This document shows, piece after piece, positions 15,605 to 27,403 of a DNA stretch of 64,000 nt. The stretch is from NCBI RefSeq assembly GCF_030433855.1, contig NZ_JARUXC010000003.1:310001-374000 (forward strand), given 5' to 3'. Numbering within the stretch: position 1 is the stretch's first letter; every line of letters starts with the position of its first letter. The notes below the pieces were generated by a model. The model had not been told where the DNA came from. It saw only the letters and a list, made by a program, of their open reading frames with translations, and searched no databases. The translations under genes and the position numbers were made by a program. Source of the DNA: Agreia sp. PsM10 (GTDB taxonomy: Bacteria; Actinomycetota; Actinomycetes; Actinomycetales; Microbacteriaceae).

Positions 15605-17745
15605 CCGACTACTCGACAATCGATTTCTCCGGCCTGGCCGAGCTCTCCGCCGACGAGGTCGTTACCCACTCCTATGTGCGGGACATTCCTCTGCCGAGCG
15701 GCAAGGTGCTCGCCCTGATCACGCTCGACAACGATCGCGACCACACGCGTCCGTCGACTCTCGGGCCCAACTCGCTCCTCGAGTACGGTGCCGCCCTCGA
15801 CGCCCTGGCCGTGAGGGCTGCGGCCGGCGAGATCCAGGCCGTCGCCGTCACGGGCAAGCCGTACATCCTCGCGGCGGGTGCCGACCTCTCGAAGGTCAGT
15901 GACATCCCGAGTCGTGAACTTGCGAAGCAGATGGCCCAGCTCGGGCACTTCACTTTCGGAAAGATGGCCACGATCGGCGTTCCGACGTTCGCGTTCATCA
16001 ACGGACTGGCGCTGGGAGGCGGGGTCGAGGTGGCCCTCGCCGCCGACTACCGCACCATCGACTCGTCGATCCCCGCCCTCGCCCTCCCCGAGGTCTTCCT
16101 GGGCATCATTCCCGGTTGGGGCGGCGCCTACCTGCTCCCGAACCTCATCGGCATCGAGAACGCGCTCAAGGTCGTCGTCGAGAATCCGCTGAAGAACAAC
16201 CGCACGCTCAAGGGCCAGCAGGCGTTCGACCTCGGCATCGCCGACGCCATCTTCGGACCTGCGTCGTATCTCGAGCAGTCGCTCGTGTGGGCCGACGAGG
16301 TTCTCGCGGGCCGCATCACGGTCAAGCGTCCGAACGCGCCGGGCAAGCTCGAGCGCCTCGTCAAATGGGACGCGGCCATCTCGATCGCGCGCAAGATGCT
16401 CGAGTCCAAGATCGGCTCGGTCGCGGCCTCCCCCTACGCCGCACTCGACCTGCTGAAGGCGGCGAAGTCCGGGTCGGCAGAAGATGGGTTCGCGCGCGAG
16501 GACGACGCGCTTGCCGACCTCATCTCCGGCGACCAGTTCCGAGCGAGCATCTATGCCTTCAACCTGGTGCAGAAGCGGGCCAAGCGGCCTGCCGGCGCGC
16601 CCGACAAGGCTCTGGCCAAGCCCGTGACCAAGGTCGGCGTCATCGGCGCCGGGCTCATGGCCAGCCAGTTCGCCTTGCTGTTCGTTCGTCGGCTGCGCGT
16701 TCCCGTCGTGATCACCGACCTCGATCAGGCCAGGGTCGACAAGGGCCTGTCCTACATCCGCGACGAGATCACCGCGCTCAAAGACAAGGGTCGAATCGGG
16801 TCGGACGAGGCCAACCGGCTCAGCGCCCTGGTCTCGGGCACCACCGACAAGGCCGACTTCGCTGATGCCGACTGGGTGATCGAGGCGGTCTTCGAAGAGC
16901 TCGGCGTCAAGCAGGACGTGTTCGCCGACGTCGAGAAGTACGTATCGGACACCGCGGTGCTCGCTACCAACACCTCGTCGCTGTCGGTCGAGCAGATCGG
17001 TGCGAAGCTGGCCCACCCCGAGCGCCTCGTCGGCTTCCATTTCTTCAACCCCGTCGCCGTGATGCCGCTCATCGAGGTCGTCAACACGCCGTCGACCGAT
17101 GAGGCCACGCTCAGCACGGCCATGGTCACGGCCGCCAAGCTGCGCAAGAACGCCGTCATCACGAGGGACACCCCCGGATTCGTCGTGAACCGCATTTTGG
17201 CGAAGCTGCTCGGCGAGGCGATGCATGCCGTCGACACCGGAACCCCGTTCCAGGTCGTCGACGACGCCCTCAAGCCGTTCGGGCTGCCCATGACCCCGTT
17301 CGAGCTGCTCGAGCTCGTGGGACTGAAGGTGGGGGCGCACGTGCTCGACACCCACCACTCGGCCTTCCCCGATCGGTTCTTCGAGAGCCCCAACCTGCAC
17401 AAGCTCGCAGAGCACGGCAAGATCTTCGATCGAGACGCGAAGGGCGCGATCAAGGGCTTCGACAAGACCGCCGTCAAGATCGTCGCAGACGGAGGGCCGG
17501 GAGGAACCGCCCTCACGGAGGCCGAGCTCCTGCGCAGGGTCGAAGACGGACTGGCCGACGAGATCAAGCGCATGCTCGACGACGAGGTCGTGCACGCGGC
17601 CGAGGACATCGACCTGTGCCTCATCCTCGGGGCCGGTTATCCGTTCCAGATGGGCGGAGCGACCCCGTACCTCGATCGCGTCGGAGCGAGCGAGCGAGTC
17701 TTCGGCGACACGTTCCATCACCCGCCCATTGTCGGTACCGACTGA
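15601..17745 (+). CDS. fadB: Fatty-acid oxidation bifunctional enoyl-CoA hydratase/3-hydroxyacyl-CoA dehydrogenase
   Basis: 714 residues. The N-terminal crotonase domain (about 10-260) has PYILAAGADLSK and NGLALGGGVEVALAADYR for the oxyanion hole. The Rossmann NAD-binding motif VGVIGAGLMASQFA begins near residue 343, followed by GFHFFNPVAVMPLIEVV with the catalytic His and two C-terminal dehydrogenase domains (TPGFVVNRI onward). It hydrates enoyl-CoA and oxidises 3-hydroxyacyl-CoA with NAD. Translationally coupled to fadA. Confidence 0.93.
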   Translation: MTDYSTIDFSGLAELSADEVVTHSYVRDIPLPSGKVLALITLDNDRDHTRPSTLGPNSLLEYGAALDALAVRAAAGEIQAVAVTGKPYILAAGADLSKVSDIPSRELAKQMAQLGHFTFGKMATIGVPTFAFINGLALGGGVEVALAADYRTIDSSIPALALPEVFLGIIPGWGGAYLLPNLIGIENALKVVVENPLKNNRTLKGQQAFDLGIADAIFGPASYLEQSLVWADEVLAGRITVKRPNAPGKLERLVKWDAAISIARKMLESKIGSVAASPYAALDLLKAAKSGSAEDGFAREDDALADLISGDQFRASIYAFNLVQKRAKRPAGAPDKALAKPVTKVGVIGAGLMASQFALLFVRRLRVPVVITDLDQARVDKGLSYIRDEITALKDKGRIGSDEANRLSALVSGTTDKADFADADWVIEAVFEELGVKQDVFADVEKYVSDTAVLATNTSSLSVEQIGAKLAHPERLVGFHFFNPVAVMPLIEVVNTPSTDEATLSTAMVTAAKLRKNAVITRDTPGFVVNRILAKLLGEAMHAVDTGTPFQVVDDALKPFGLPMTPFELLELVGLKVGAHVLDTHHSAFPDRFFESPNLHKLAEHGKIFDRDAKGAIKGFDKTAVKIVADGGPGGTALTEAELLRRVEDGLADEIKRMLDDEVVHAAEDIDLCLILGAGYPFQMGGATPYLDRVGASERVFGDTFHHPPIVGTD

Positions 17746-17770
17746 CCCGAACCCTGTCGGGGGCTCGTCC

Positions 17771-17776
17771 TAGTCT
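17771..17776 (+). promoter_or_regulatory. -10 element, leaderless start of RibD-like reductase gene
   Basis: TAGTCT lies 6 bases before the ATG at 17783, with no Shine-Dalgarno. Confidence 0.45.
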
Positions 17777-17782
17777 GATGGC

Positions 17783-18328
17783 ATGACCATCCAGTACTAC
17801 GTGGCGAGCTCCCTCGACGGTTTCATCGCCGACTCCGACAACCGCATCGACTGGCTCCTGCGCTTCGGCACAGCAGATTTCGACGACGGCTACCAGCGGT
17901 TTCTGGCCGGCATCGGGGCGATCGTGATGGGGTCGCGAACATACGAGTTCCTTCTCTCCGAGAGCATGAGCGAGTGGCCCTATTCCGTGCCCACCGTCGT
18001 GCTCACCCGTCGCGACCTTCCGATCGCCGTCTCAGGTGCAGACATCCGGTTCCTGAGCGGTGAGATCGAGGCCGTCGCAGCCGAGCTGGGCGCCCTGTCG
18101 GGCGACCGTGCCGTCTGGGTCGTGGGCGGTGGAGACGTCGCCGCCCAGTTCGCCTCGGCGGGCCTGCTGAGCACGGTCATCGTCACGATGATGCCGGTCG
18201 TGCTCGGCTCAGGCATTCGGGTACTGCCCGTCACGGAGCTGCTCGAACTCGAGCTTGTCTCTTCGGTGCCGCTGCCGCAGGGAGCCGTCGAGCTCACCTA
18301 TGCCGTCACGGGGTCTCGCGACACCTAG
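17783..18328 (+). CDS. RibD C-terminal/dihydrofolate-reductase-like protein
   Basis: 181 residues. ASSLDGFIAD at the N-terminus, GAIVMGSRTYE and WVVGGGDVAAQF are the NADPH-binding motifs of the RibD_C/DHFR-like superfamily. The actual substrate is unknown; members reduce pteridine- or pyrimidine-like compounds. Its TAG stop shares four bases (CTAG) with the stop of the convergent dxs. Confidence 0.85.
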   Translation: MTIQYYVASSLDGFIADSDNRIDWLLRFGTADFDDGYQRFLAGIGAIVMGSRTYEFLLSESMSEWPYSVPTVVLTRRDLPIAVSGADIRFLSGEIEAVAAELGALSGDRAVWVVGGGDVAAQFASAGLLSTVIVTMMPVVLGSGIRVLPVTELLELELVSSVPLPQGAVELTYAVTGSRDT

Positions 18329-20262
18329 CGGGTGATCCGGCGCTCGTCCTCGTTCTCGCCCTCGAGCGGGCGGGCGATCGGAATCTTGCTGCCCAGCACC
18401 TGCGCCACGACGTCGCGCGCGATGTGCTGGGGGGTGAGACCCACGCGCTCCAGAATCTGCGCGCGCTCCGCGTGGTCGAGGAACTCGTCGGGCAGACCCA
18501 GCTCGGTCACGGCGGTGTCGATGCCGGCCTCGCGCAGGTCCTGCCGGATGCGTGTGCCGACGCCACCGACGCGGATGCCGTCCTCGATCGAGATCACGAT
18601 GCGGTGCTCCGCGGCGAGGTCGAGCACGCTGCGCGGAACCGGAACCACCCAGCGCGGGTCGATCACGGTCGAGCCGATGCCCTGTGCCGCCAGTCGCTCG
18701 GCCACCTCGAGGCCCGTGGTGGCCATCGGTCCCACGGTCACGATCAACACGTCCTTGCGCTCGTGCTCCACCAGCACGTCGACGCCGTCGTCGAGTCGGC
18801 GCACGGCGGCGATCTCGTCGCCCACGCTTCCCTTGGGGAATCGCACGACCGTCGGTCCGTCGGAGACGGCCACGGCCTCGCCCAGCTCCTCGCGGAGCCG
18901 CGCCGCGTCGCGTGGAGCGCTCAGGCGTATGTTGGGCACGACCTGCAGGATGGCCAGATCCCACATGCCGTGGTGGCTCGGACCGTCGGGGCCTGTGACC
19001 CCGGCCCTGTCGAGGACGAAAGTCACACCGGCGCGGTGCAGCGCGACATCCATGAGCACCTGGTCGAACGCCCGGTTGATGAACGTCGCGTAGACGGCCA
19101 CCACGGGATGGAGACCGCCGAAGGCGAGGCCCGCGGCAGAGGTGACGGCGTGCTGCTCGGCGATGCCGACGTCGAAGACGCGCGAGGGGAATCTCTCGGC
19201 GAGCTTGTGCAGGCCGGTCGGTCGCAGCATCGCCGCGGTGATTCCGACGATGGTCGGGTCCTTCTCGGCCAGGGCCACGATCTCGTCGCTGAAGACACCC
19301 GTCCACGACGGCGCGCTCGGGCCTCCGAGCGACTCACCGGTCTCGGGATCGATCTGCCCCACGGCGTGGAACTGGTCGGCGACATCGCTCAGGGCGGGCT
19401 CGTAGCCGCGACCCTTCTCGGTGATCGCGTGCACGATCACCGGCTGCGCGTAGCGCTTAGCCTGGAGAAGAGCCTCCTCCATCGCCTGGAGGTCGTGCCC
19501 GTGGATCGGGCCGATGTATTTGATGTCGAGGTTGGAGTACAGGGCCTCGTTGTTCGAGAATCGGCTGAGGAAGCCGTGCGTTCCGCCGCGGATTCCGCGG
19601 TAGATGGCCCGGCCAGGACCGCCGAAGCGGTCGAAGAGCTGCCGCGACGACTGGTGGAGGTTGCGGTACTTGGTGTTGGTGCGTACCGAGTTCAGGTAGC
19701 GCGCCATGCCGCCGATGGTGGGCGCATAGGAGCGGCCGTTGTCGTTCACGACGATGACGAGCTTGCGCGTGTTGTCGTCGCTGATATTGTTCAGCGCCTC
19801 CCAGGTCATGCCGCCCGTCAGTGCTCCGTCGCCGACGACCGCGATCACGTGCCGGTCGTTCTGCCCGGTCATCTCGAACGCGCGCGAGATTCCGTCGGCC
19901 CACGAGAGAGAACTCGACGCGTGCGAACTCTCGACCACGTCGTGCACGCTCTCGGAGCGCTGCGGATAGCCGGCGAGCCCGCCCTGCTGGCGGAGACGGG
20001 AGAAGTCCTGGCGCCCCGTGAGGAGCTTGTGGACGTAGGACTGGTGCCCGGTGTCGAAGACGATCGCGTCGCGGGGCGAGTCGAACACGCGATGGATGGC
20101 CAGGGTCGTCTCGACAACACCGAGGTTCGGTCCGAGGTGTCCCCCGGTCTTCGACACCTCGGCGACCAGAAACTGGCGGATCTCGGCCGCGAGCTCGACG
20201 AGTTGCTCCTGGGTGAGAGCGTCGAGGTCCCGGGGACCCGAGATGTTCTCCAGCAGGCTCAT
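18325..20262 (-). CDS. dxs: 1-deoxy-D-xylulose-5-phosphate synthase
   Basis: 645 residues. The thiamine-diphosphate motif is GDGALTGGMTWEALNNI, with VNDNGRSYAPT after it, and the transketolase pyrimidine-binding (about 320-480) and C-terminal domains follow. The enzyme condenses pyruvate and glyceraldehyde 3-phosphate in the first step of the MEP isoprenoid pathway. The ATG at 20262 has GGAAAGG upstream; the longer open frame would run into the acnA terminator. Its stop overlaps that of the convergent reductase gene by 4 bases. Confidence 0.95.
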   Translation of the reverse strand: MSLLENISGPRDLDALTQEQLVELAAEIRQFLVAEVSKTGGHLGPNLGVVETTLAIHRVFDSPRDAIVFDTGHQSYVHKLLTGRQDFSRLRQQGGLAGYPQRSESVHDVVESSHASSSLSWADGISRAFEMTGQNDRHVIAVVGDGALTGGMTWEALNNISDDNTRKLVIVVNDNGRSYAPTIGGMARYLNSVRTNTKYRNLHQSSRQLFDRFGGPGRAIYRGIRGGTHGFLSRFSNNEALYSNLDIKYIGPIHGHDLQAMEEALLQAKRYAQPVIVHAITEKGRGYEPALSDVADQFHAVGQIDPETGESLGGPSAPSWTGVFSDEIVALAEKDPTIVGITAAMLRPTGLHKLAERFPSRVFDVGIAEQHAVTSAAGLAFGGLHPVVAVYATFINRAFDQVLMDVALHRAGVTFVLDRAGVTGPDGPSHHGMWDLAILQVVPNIRLSAPRDAARLREELGEAVAVSDGPTVVRFPKGSVGDEIAAVRRLDDGVDVLVEHERKDVLIVTVGPMATTGLEVAERLAAQGIGSTVIDPRWVVPVPRSVLDLAAEHRIVISIEDGIRVGGVGTRIRQDLREAGIDTAVTELGLPDEFLDHAERAQILERVGLTPQHIARDVVAQVLGSKIPIARPLEGENEDERRITR

Positions 20263-20348
20263 GCAGATGGCCTTTCCATTCGGTGCAGGACCGGTCGGCC
20301 CCTCATCCGAGTCTATGACGGATCGTTCGGACAGCCCTCGGGAACGAC

Positions 20349-20392
20349 GGAGCGCCCCCGGGATGCTATGCGGCATCCGTCGGGGGCGCTCC
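20349..20392 (-). terminator. Terminator of acnA
   Basis: GGAGCGCCCCCG (20349-20360) pairs with 20381-20392, with a second stem GGATGC/GCATCC inside and a 2-base bulge. It lies just after the acnA stop and separates acnA from dxs. Confidence 0.75.
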
Positions 20393-20398
20393 CTCTGC

Positions 20399-23218
<2,820 letters not shown>

Positions 23219-23274
23219 GTCGCCTTCTCCTTCGCAGTCCTGAAGTCAATCTTTGCCCCGGAGAAGGTGTGAGG

Positions 23275-23293
23275 GCTAGCAAGGCTAACCTAA
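23275..23293 (-). promoter_or_regulatory. DtxR/IdeR-like iron box upstream of acnA
   Basis: The plus strand has AGGCTAACCTAA, an exact half of the DtxR/IdeR consensus TTAGGTTAGGCTAACCTAA; the other half is poor (13 of 19 overall). It lies 57-75 bases before the acnA start, where control by iron would make sense for a Fe-S enzyme. Confidence 0.35.
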
Positions 23294-23333
23294 CCGCATC
23301 GGCGGGGTCGGGCTCCGTGGAGAGTCCGTAATG

Positions 23334-23351
23334 TATCTTGACGTCAAGATA
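23334..23351 (-). promoter_or_regulatory. 18-base perfect palindrome upstream of acnA
   Basis: TATCTTGACGTCAAGATA is a perfect inverted repeat, AT-rich in a GC-rich region, 116-133 bases before acnA and 33 bases after the stop of the upstream gene. The shape is that of a MarR-type operator. TamR, a MarR-family protein, is known to control aconitase in Streptomyces; a match to that site could not be checked. Confidence 0.6.
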
Positions 23352-23384
23352 AATAGTAACACCCGAGAGTGCTGCTCACGGCGA

Positions 23385-24110
23385 TCAGGCGCGGGAGTCG
23401 ACGGTGGTCTTGTTGTGGCCGAAGGCCGCGCGCACAAGCAGCCAGGTGACCCACAGCATCGCCGCGTAGAGAGGAACCCCGAGGATCAGCTTGACGGAGC
23501 CGAGAGCGGCGGCATTGCCCGCCAGATAGAGCGGACCCTCCACGCCGAGACGCAACGCGAAAAGGCCGACCCAGCACCAGGTCGCCACCAGAACGACGCG
23601 GAACTTCGCACGATCGGAGCGCCACCCGGTGGCGTCACCGGTGAGGAGGCCCACGATGATGCCGATCAGCGGCCAGCGGGCGATGATCGACGCGAGGAGC
23701 ACGACGAGGCTGACCGCGTTGATGATGAGGCCCGGCAGGAAGTTGTCCTCGGCCCGGCCGGTGAACAGGGCGAGGGCCGCAGACACGGCCACCCCGAGAA
23801 GGCCTGTGACCGCCGGCATGACCGGGCTTCGCGTGATGGCCCGGACCACGATGAACAGCACCGCCACGATGACGGGGGCGACGACGCTGGGGGTCAGGTC
23901 GCTCGTCACCGTGTAGATGACGAGGAACGCGAGTCCGGGCAGCAGCGACTCGATCAGTCCGCGCACCCCGCCGACGGCCCGCAGCAACGACGCGGCCGTC
24001 GGGGTCTCCCCCGGCGTGACCTGTCCGATGCCGGCCCGCCGGGCCGCATCGGCGAAGGTCTGCGACAGGCTGGGCGCCGGCTCTCTGCCGTCAGACTGCG
24101 GTTCGGTCAT
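23385..24110 (-). CDS. DUF3159 integral membrane protein
   Basis: 241 residues with about six membrane helices (LAFLVIYTVTSDL, VVAPVIVAVLFIVV, LLGVAVSAALALFTG and others) after a soluble 60-residue N-terminus. It belongs to the actinobacterial DUF3159 family, function unknown. The ATG overlaps the TGA of the DUF3710 gene by one base, so it is the last gene of a dut-DUF3710-DUF3159 operon. Confidence 0.85.
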   Translation of the reverse strand: MTEPQSDGREPAPSLSQTFADAARRAGIGQVTPGETPTAASLLRAVGGVRGLIESLLPGLAFLVIYTVTSDLTPSVVAPVIVAVLFIVVRAITRSPVMPAVTGLLGVAVSAALALFTGRAEDNFLPGLIINAVSLVVLLASIIARWPLIGIIVGLLTGDATGWRSDRAKFRVVLVATWCWVGLFALRLGVEGPLYLAGNAAALGSVKLILGVPLYAAMLWVTWLLVRAAFGHNKTTVDSRA

Positions 24111-24778
24111 CAGGCGCTCGTGGTGGGCGGGGCCGTCGCGGCCGTCTTCGGCATGCTCAGAGGAATGAGGTCGCGTGGCGGCATCGGCTGCGATCCGCGA
24201 ACCACCACGACGCTGCGGAAGAGTTCTTCGATCGCCAGCTCGGCGGCGGGGTTGGTCAACGCGTCGCCCGCGATGACACCGCGAAGGAACCACCGGGGCC
24301 CGTCGACGCCGACGAAACGGGCGAGACGTGACGACGACGCGTCGGCCGTCGTACCCGCGGCGACGGGCACCTCGCCCACCAGTTCGGGCCCGAACGTCCC
24401 CTCGCGCGCCGTGCTCGTGCCGCCCTGCTTGATGATCTGGTCCTCGATCTGGGCTCGGATCTCGTGCCAGAGTCCGGTCGACCGAGGCGCGGCGAACGCT
24501 TGCACCTGCAGCGTCGAACCGGCGTAGTCCAGGCCGACGGCCACGACCCGATTGGTTCCCTCTTCGACCTCCAGCCTGAGGTGGAGGCCCTCGCGGGGAA
24601 GGATCTTCAGCCCACCGAGGTCGACATACGGCCTGGCGGGGTTGGCCTCGTCCGCGTCGAACGGCCCCTCTTCCGCGCGATTCCCGGGCGCCGACTTGGA
24701 ATCGAGAGGCTGCTCGTCCTCGAGGTCATCGATCGAAGAGTCGACTCCGTCGGCGTTCGGCTTTTCCAGATCGCTCAT
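24110..24778 (-). CDS. DUF3710 domain protein
   Basis: 222 residues. An acidic N-terminal region is followed by the conserved DUF3710 core (YVDLGGLKILPREGLHLRLEV, AFAAPRSTGLWHEIR, FVGVDGPRWFLRGVI). Function unknown; in actinobacteria it is regularly encoded next to dut, as here, where its ATG overlaps the dut stop by 4 bases. Confidence 0.87.
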   Translation of the reverse strand: MSDLEKPNADGVDSSIDDLEDEQPLDSKSAPGNRAEEGPFDADEANPARPYVDLGGLKILPREGLHLRLEVEEGTNRVVAVGLDYAGSTLQVQAFAAPRSTGLWHEIRAQIEDQIIKQGGTSTAREGTFGPELVGEVPVAAGTTADASSSRLARFVGVDGPRWFLRGVIAGDALTNPAAELAIEELFRSVVVVRGSQPMPPRDLIPLSMPKTAATAPPTTSA

Positions 24779-25263
24779 GCGTTCTCTCCTTGTAGTTCGG
24801 GTGTGACAGGCCCGCCCGCTGCGAGAGGCGACGAGTAGCCGGTCGAACCGAAGCCTCCCGCTCCCCTGTCGCTGCCGGGAAGGGTGTCGACGGGAATGAA
24901 TACGGCTCGCGTGACGGGCATGACGATGAGCTGGGCGATACGATCCCCGACGCCGATATCGTACGGCACGGTGCTGTCGGTATTCAGAAGGGCCACTTTG
25001 ATCTCGCCCCGGTACCCGGCATCCACCGTGCCCGGCGAATTGACGATCGTGATGCCGTGCTTTGCGGCGAGCCCACTGCGGGGAACCACGAACGCGGCGA
25101 AGCCGTCGGGCAGGGCGATCCGCACGCCCGTGCCGACGAGCCGTCGTTCGCCCGGGGCGAGGGTGAGAGCCTCGATCGACGTGAGATCTGCACCCGCGTC
25201 ACCGGGGTGAGAATACTCGGGAACGTCGGCGGCCTGGATGAGTACTTCCACTGACTGGGTCAC
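24775..25263 (-). CDS. dut: Deoxyuridine 5'-triphosphate nucleotidohydrolase (dUTPase)
   Basis: 162 residues. The five trimeric dUTPase motifs are present: PGDAGADL, PRSGLAAKHG, GTVDAGYRGEIKVAL, GDRIAQLIV and RGAGGFGSTG near the C-terminus. It hydrolyses dUTP to dUMP, keeping uracil out of DNA and feeding thymidylate synthesis. The GTG at 25263 is preceded by TACCCT at -7, indicating a leaderless mRNA; the family begins here rather than at the upstream in-frame codon. Divergent from the DUF3093 gene. Confidence 0.95.
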   Translation of the reverse strand: MTQSVEVLIQAADVPEYSHPGDAGADLTSIEALTLAPGERRLVGTGVRIALPDGFAAFVVPRSGLAAKHGITIVNSPGTVDAGYRGEIKVALLNTDSTVPYDIGVGDRIAQLIVMPVTRAVFIPVDTLPGSDRGAGGFGSTGYSSPLAAGGPVTPELQGENA

Positions 25264-25270
25264 GAAGTCG

Positions 25271-25276
25271 AGGGTA
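25271..25276 (-). promoter_or_regulatory. -10 element, leaderless start of dut operon
   Basis: TACCCT on the minus strand, 7 bases before the GTG at 25263. Confidence 0.45.
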
Positions 25277-25303
25277 GTGCAGTTTGTCTGGTCGAATAGG
25301 AGC

Positions 25304-25735
25304 ATGTCTTCGTATCGTGAGCGGCTCTGGCCCTCAATCTGGATCTACCTCGCCACCGCACTCGTCATCCCGGCCAGCATCCTCGTGCTCGCTCCGGTCA
25401 ACATCGTCGCGGGGGTCGTCGCGGCTGCCGTGCTCTTCGGCGGACTCTCGGGAATCTTCGTCGTGCTCGCCCCCGTCATCGAGGTGAAGGACGGCACGCT
25501 CACGGCGGGAAAGGCGCGCATCCCCGTAGGGCTGCTGGGCACGCCGGCCATCTTCAGGGGCGATGCTGCGACTCTGCAGCGCGGCCAGCGACTGGATGCG
25601 CGGGCGTGGCTCTGCCTGCGGGGATGGGTCGATCCTGTCGTAAAAATACCCCTCGAGGATCCGGACGACCCGACGCCGTACTGGCTCGTGTCGTCCCGGA
25701 ATCCCGAGGGGTTGAAGGCCGCCCTGTCTGTCTAG
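25304..25735 (+). CDS. DUF3093 membrane protein
   Basis: 143 residues. Two N-terminal membrane helices (YLATALVIPASILVLAP and a second Val/Ala-rich helix) are followed by a soluble domain ending in TPYWLVSSRNPEGL, as in the actinobacterial DUF3093 family. Function unknown. AGGAG directly precedes the ATG. It is divergent from dut, with which it shares a 40-base control region. Confidence 0.85.
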   Translation: MSSYRERLWPSIWIYLATALVIPASILVLAPVNIVAGVVAAAVLFGGLSGIFVVLAPVIEVKDGTLTAGKARIPVGLLGTPAIFRGDAATLQRGQRLDARAWLCLRGWVDPVVKIPLEDPDDPTPYWLVSSRNPEGLKAALSV

Positions 25736-25767
25736 CTGGCGGCGGCCATGCGTGGTGCTCGCTGTCG

Positions 25768-26061
25768 TCAGGCGGCGCACTCCACGCAGATGGGGCCGAG
25801 CTTCTCTTCGTGATCGATCTGCGAACGGTGCTTCACGAGGAAGCAGTTGACGCAGGTGAACTCGTCGGCCTGCGGAGGCAGGACGACGACATCGAGGTCG
25901 AGATCGGAAAGGTCGGCTCCGGGCAGCTCGAAGCCACCGGGGTTGTCGGCGTCGTCAACATCTACGACACCAGACATCTTGTCTGGAACGCGCTCTTTGA
26001 GCGCTTCAATCGACTCCGAATCGTCGTCGTTCTTGCGCGGAGCGTCGTAATCAGTTGCCAT
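25768..26061 (-). CDS. DUF4193 small zinc-ribbon protein
   Basis: 97 residues. An acidic N-terminal half leads to a C-terminal zinc ribbon, CVNC at residues 70-73 and CVEC at 92-95, with the family signature LVKHRSQ between. The family is actinobacterial and its function unknown. The start at 26061 follows a ribosome binding site of the type TCAGAAGTGG; the frame extends further upstream without similarity to the family. Confidence 0.85.
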   Translation of the reverse strand: MATDYDAPRKNDDDSESIEALKERVPDKMSGVVDVDDADNPGGFELPGADLSDLDLDVVVLPPQADEFTCVNCFLVKHRSQIDHEEKLGPICVECAA

Positions 26062-26261
26062 GCCCATCCACTTCTGAGGAGATTGATAAAACCAAATCGG
26101 CGGCGTTAGTTTGCACGAAAGCCACCGGAATAGCAATTCGGATTCTCGGCCGTCCTGCTCATCGACGCCATCAACTCGCGGCACGCCCATTACATTCCCC
26201 GTATTCGGGTCGGGGTCGTGGCATGGTCGTAGCAACAGTGACCGCTGGAGGCCCCTTCACC

Positions 26262-27383
26262 ATGCAGGAATTGACAGTAATCGGCGTCGAAGACGGCGCC
26301 CTCCTCGTTGCATCCGATGCCGGCGAGCGATATCGCATCGCCATCGACGACGTGCTTCAGAGCCGCATCAGGCAGACCCTGACGCCGTCGACGAGCGGCA
26401 AGCGCATCTCTCCGCGCGAAATCCAGGGCCACATCCGGTCCGGGCTGTCCGCAGAAGAGGTGAGCCGGCTCACGGGTGCCGACCTCGACTATGTCGAGAG
26501 GTTCGAGGGCCCGGTTCTCGCAGAACGCGCCTACGTCGTCAATTCGGCTCTCAAGGTGGCCGTGCAGGTCGACTCCGCACTCGATCCCCTCGGCGAGGAG
26601 CCGACGTCCACGTTCGGTGAAGCCATTCAGGAGCGTCTCGAAGGCCTGGGGGCGTCGGATGAACGGTGGGCCAGCTGGAAGGACGAGTCCGGGTGGATCG
26701 TCAAGCTGTCGTTCACCGCGAACGAGATCGATCACGACGCCCGCTGGCAGTACGACCCGAAACGCCACGCTCTGACGCCGCTCAACACAGAGGCCGTCAC
26801 CCTGTCGCAGAACGGCGAGATCACCGAGGGACTCATCCCTCGGCTGCGCGTCGTCGCGCCCCGTGCCGAGACTGAGGCCCCCGTCGATGCGCCCCCCGCC
26901 ACCGTGACGAATGACACGGCTCCCAACCCCGAGGTGATTCCCTACGGGCGCAGCTCGTCCTCCGGCGAGTCCTCGGCTGCCGCGACGTCTGCTGCCATCT
27001 CCCGTGCGGAGGAGCGGCCGTCCGAGAACCTCAACCAGACGGCCGACCTGCTCGAGGCGCTCCGGCGCCGCAGAGGAGAGCGCGAGGCCGCCGTGTTCGT
27101 CGACGACTTCGACGACAGTGGATCCCCGTCGAGGGAGTCCTCATCCACGGATCGCGATGAGGAGAAGAAGCCGCAGCCGAACGAAGGCCGACCCACTCTC
27201 ACGTCGTCCATCTGGGCCTCGGCTGCTCGAACCGAGTCCACGCTCGATGGGCTGGATGCGCCGGAGTCCGACACGCCGCCGTCGGCGGCCTCGCAGCCGA
27301 AGCCTCCTCGCCGGAGTCGCGCGGCGATGCCGAGCTGGGACGAGATCGTGTTCGGGGCACGCACCGACGACGACCTGGCCTGA
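26262..27383 (+). CDS. sepH: Septation protein SepH (DUF3071)
   Basis: 373 residues. The N-terminal DUF3071 domain starts MQELTVIGVEDGALLV and includes a helix-turn-helix-like part, KRISPREIQGHIRSGLSAEEVSRLTG, and VERFEGPVLAERAYV. A long acidic, Ser/Arg-rich disordered C-terminus follows, ending PSWDEIVFG. In Streptomyces and Mycobacterium SepH binds FtsZ and stimulates ring assembly. The ATG at 26262, with GGAG 11 bases upstream, agrees with the family start. Confidence 0.88.
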   Translation: MQELTVIGVEDGALLVASDAGERYRIAIDDVLQSRIRQTLTPSTSGKRISPREIQGHIRSGLSAEEVSRLTGADLDYVERFEGPVLAERAYVVNSALKVAVQVDSALDPLGEEPTSTFGEAIQERLEGLGASDERWASWKDESGWIVKLSFTANEIDHDARWQYDPKRHALTPLNTEAVTLSQNGEITEGLIPRLRVVAPRAETEAPVDAPPATVTNDTAPNPEVIPYGRSSSSGESSAAATSAAISRAEERPSENLNQTADLLEALRRRRGEREAAVFVDDFDDSGSPSRESSSTDRDEEKKPQPNEGRPTLTSSIWASAARTESTLDGLDAPESDTPPSAASQPKPPRRSRAAMPSWDEIVFGARTDDDLA

Positions 27384-27403
27384 CCCGGTCCTGAGGGCAG
27401 CCC

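Noticed and set aside
15571-17721. A 716-codon open frame on the minus strand opposite fadB
   Set aside because: It mirrors the real fadB frame; no motif and improbable composition.
25238-25303. Upstream start for the DUF3093 gene
   Set aside because: It would overlap the dut start and promoter; the family begins at the ATG at 25304 with AGGAG next to it.
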